7,495 nucleotides of DNA from assembly GCA_934203075.1 (NCBI GenBank), contig CAKPYT010000021.1, positions 1 to 7,495 of the forward strand. Direction: 5' to 3'. The DNA comes from an uncultured Clostridia bacterium (GTDB lineage Bacteria; Bacillota; Clostridia; Christensenellales; CAG-314). Positions within the stretch are counted from its first letter, which is position 1, and each line of letters starts with the position of its first letter. The notes under the pieces were generated by a model, which did no database searches, was not told the origin of the DNA, and saw only the letters and a list, made by a program, of their open reading frames with translations. A program made the position numbers and the translations under genes. Positions 6,747 through 7,495 of this stretch are shown one piece after another.

Positions 6747-6775
6747 AAATAGAAAAGCGGAAATTTCTTTCCGCT
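6747..6775 (-). terminator. Intrinsic terminator after the dUTPase gene
   Basis: On the minus strand AGCGGAAA (6768-6775) pairs perfectly with TTTCCGCT (6756-6763) around a GAAA tetraloop, and a T-rich run (TTTCTATTT) follows. Two further G-U pairs can extend the stem. It begins two bases after the dUTPase stop codon. The plus strand lacks a matching T-run, so it should act on minus-strand transcripts only. It separates the M16-dUTPase unit from the ftsK unit. Confidence 0.88.
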
Positions 6776-6777
6776 CC

Positions 6778-7152
6778 TCAGTCCTTCTTTTCTTTTACTT
6801 CGTAACCTTTTTTTTGAGAGGTCCCGTTTTGTCTCGCATAGTTCTCTTTGTTTTTTGCAAGGTAGCAACGCAACATTTCATCCGCATCCATTCCGGCGGT
6901 AATGCACATGCTGATAAAGAAATGCAATACGTCGATCAGTTCTTCTTTCACTTTGTCGTAATCGATTTCTTTGGGATTCTTCCACCACTTGTAATTCACT
7001 TCGTCCAGCACTTCGGTTAACTCTGTTAACAGCGCAAGAATTTTGCGCTGCATCCATACACTTTTGTCGGAAACGTCCAAATGCCGACGATCAATTACTT
7101 CCTGATCAAATGCTTTTTGCATTTCAAATATAATATCCAATTTATCTTGCAT
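6778..7152 (-). CDS. Dimeric dUTPase / MazG-fold nucleotide pyrophosphatase
   Basis: Small all-alpha NTP pyrophosphatase, most likely hydrolysing dUTP to dUMP and pyrophosphate. This keeps uracil out of DNA and supplies dUMP for thymidylate synthesis. The 124-residue product carries the metal-binding ExxE(12-28)ExxD signature: Glu44 and Glu47 in LLTELTEVLDEVNYKWW, then Glu71 and Asp74 in KEELIDVLHFFISM. The NYKWWKNPK segment and the C-terminal AKNKENYARQNG block are typical of the dUTPase_2 family in Clostridia. The tail (SQKKGYEVKEKKD) is charged and probably flexible. The ATG at 7152 has AAGGAG at 7160-7165, seven bases upstream. It starts 36 bases after the M16 peptidase gene, with no promoter visible in between, so the two are probably cotranscribed. 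Substrate specificity (dUTP versus dCTP or other nucleotides) cannot be settled from sequence. Confidence 0.88.
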   Translation of the reverse strand: MQDKLDIIFEMQKAFDQEVIDRRHLDVSDKSVWMQRKILALLTELTEVLDEVNYKWWKNPKEIDYDKVKEELIDVLHFFISMCITAGMDADEMLRCYLAKNKENYARQNGTSQKKGYEVKEKKD

Positions 7153-7188
7153 CGTTTATCTCCTTATCTTTTGTTCTACTGCACGATT

Positions 7189-7495
7189 CTAATTTAACGG
7201 GTTTTTCTCGGCTTTTTCTTCACCGACATAGCAAGCGGACGGCCGATTGCCAAATACGAGCGCAATCGCACGCTCGATCTGCGGCATATCTACCTGTTCG
7301 ATCTTCTTAAGCCGCTCTTCCGTCTGCCGGACCTTACCGGTTCTTAGTTCGCTTGCCCCCATAGCCGTTGCAACGGAAAGAGAATTCTCCTGCGCCAGAA
7401 TCGTACCGACACGCAATTGCTCTTTCCCTCTTTGCAACTCCCGCAATGAAATTCCATGCCGTTTCAGTTTCGAAACCTCTTCCTTCAGGCATTTC
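7189..7495 (-). CDS. M16-family (insulinase-like) peptidase, C-terminal end (cut by window edge)
   Basis: The last 101 codons of a gene that enters from the right edge; the frame is open from 7495 to the TAG at 7189-7191. The fragment KCLKEEVSKLKRHGISLRELQRGKEQLRV... matches the C-terminal part of M16 zinc peptidases: a helix with the (I)SxxELxRGKEQL block, then LAQENSLSVATAMGASELRTGKV and KKIEQVDMPQIERAIALVF, the regions usually written ELerAKeql, slEsxxsrm and kIxaVTxedvxxva. The zinc site HxxEH lies in the N-terminal half and is outside the window, so it is unknown whether this is the catalytic or the non-catalytic type of paralogue. M16 peptidases near pgsA-cinA-recA are known in Bacillus (the ymfF/ymfH pair), which supports the call. 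No start codon belongs in this window; an in-frame TTG at 7446 is internal. Confidence 0.85.
   Translation of the reverse strand, partial: KCLKEEVSKLKRHGISLRELQRGKEQLRVGTILAQENSLSVATAMGASELRTGKVRQTEERLKKIEQVDMPQIERAIALVFGNRPSACYVGEEKAEKNPLN

Noticed and set aside
6756..6775. Terminator hairpin acting on both strands
   Set aside because: Only the minus-strand transcript has a T-rich run after the stem; the plus strand continues CCTCAG.
1..7495. CRISPR arrays, insertion sequences, tRNA or rRNA genes, or SpoIIIE recognition sequence (GAGAAGGG) clusters
   Set aside because: No regular repeat-spacer pattern, transposase-like frame, terminal repeats or RNA gene signatures were found, and no GAGAAGGG was seen on either strand.

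Overview
This window is a compact run of conserved housekeeping genes. All seven genes lie on the minus strand, so transcription runs from high to low coordinates. The block ftsK/spoIIIE - rimO - pgsA - cinA - recA, with an M16 peptidase close upstream, is a known arrangement in Bacillota (Firmicutes). Together with the Clostridia-style dimeric dUTPase, purine-rich AGGAG-type ribosome binding sites and a sigma-A-like promoter, it points to a bacterium of class Clostridia or a close relative, with intermediate GC. The genus cannot be named from this sequence. I see no mobile element, CRISPR array, rRNA or tRNA, and no gene-free stretch over 300 bases.

Layout in the direction of transcription. 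At the right edge (7495-7189) is the C-terminal end of an M16-family (insulinase-like) zinc peptidase. A small all-alpha dUTPase/MazG-fold nucleotide pyrophosphatase follows (7152-6778) after 36 bases, and this unit ends in a clear intrinsic terminator (6775-6747). A second unit begins at an extended -10 promoter (6683-6655). It drives a large FtsK/SpoIIIE DNA translocase, then rimO (ribosomal protein S12 methylthiotransferase), pgsA (phosphatidylglycerophosphate synthase), cinA (competence/damage-inducible protein with an NMN deamidase domain) and the first 152 codons of recA, which runs off the left edge. The genes of the second unit are packed very tightly: two ATGA overlaps, a 3-base gap and a 17-base gap, each with a ribosome binding site at the end of the preceding gene. 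They look like one translationally coupled operon.

The operon joins chromosome segregation (FtsK), ribosome modification (RimO), membrane phospholipid synthesis (PgsA), NAD-cycle salvage (CinA) and recombination (RecA). These do not form one pathway, but their co-location is long conserved. I found no convincing undescribed system. The points most worth a second look are a CinA whose N-terminal domain has lost its signature motifs while the C-terminal amidase domain is intact, unusual residues in the FtsK motor, a promoter that lies inside the naive ftsK reading frame and fixes a later GTG start, and an inverted repeat just upstream of recA in place of any recognisable LexA box.
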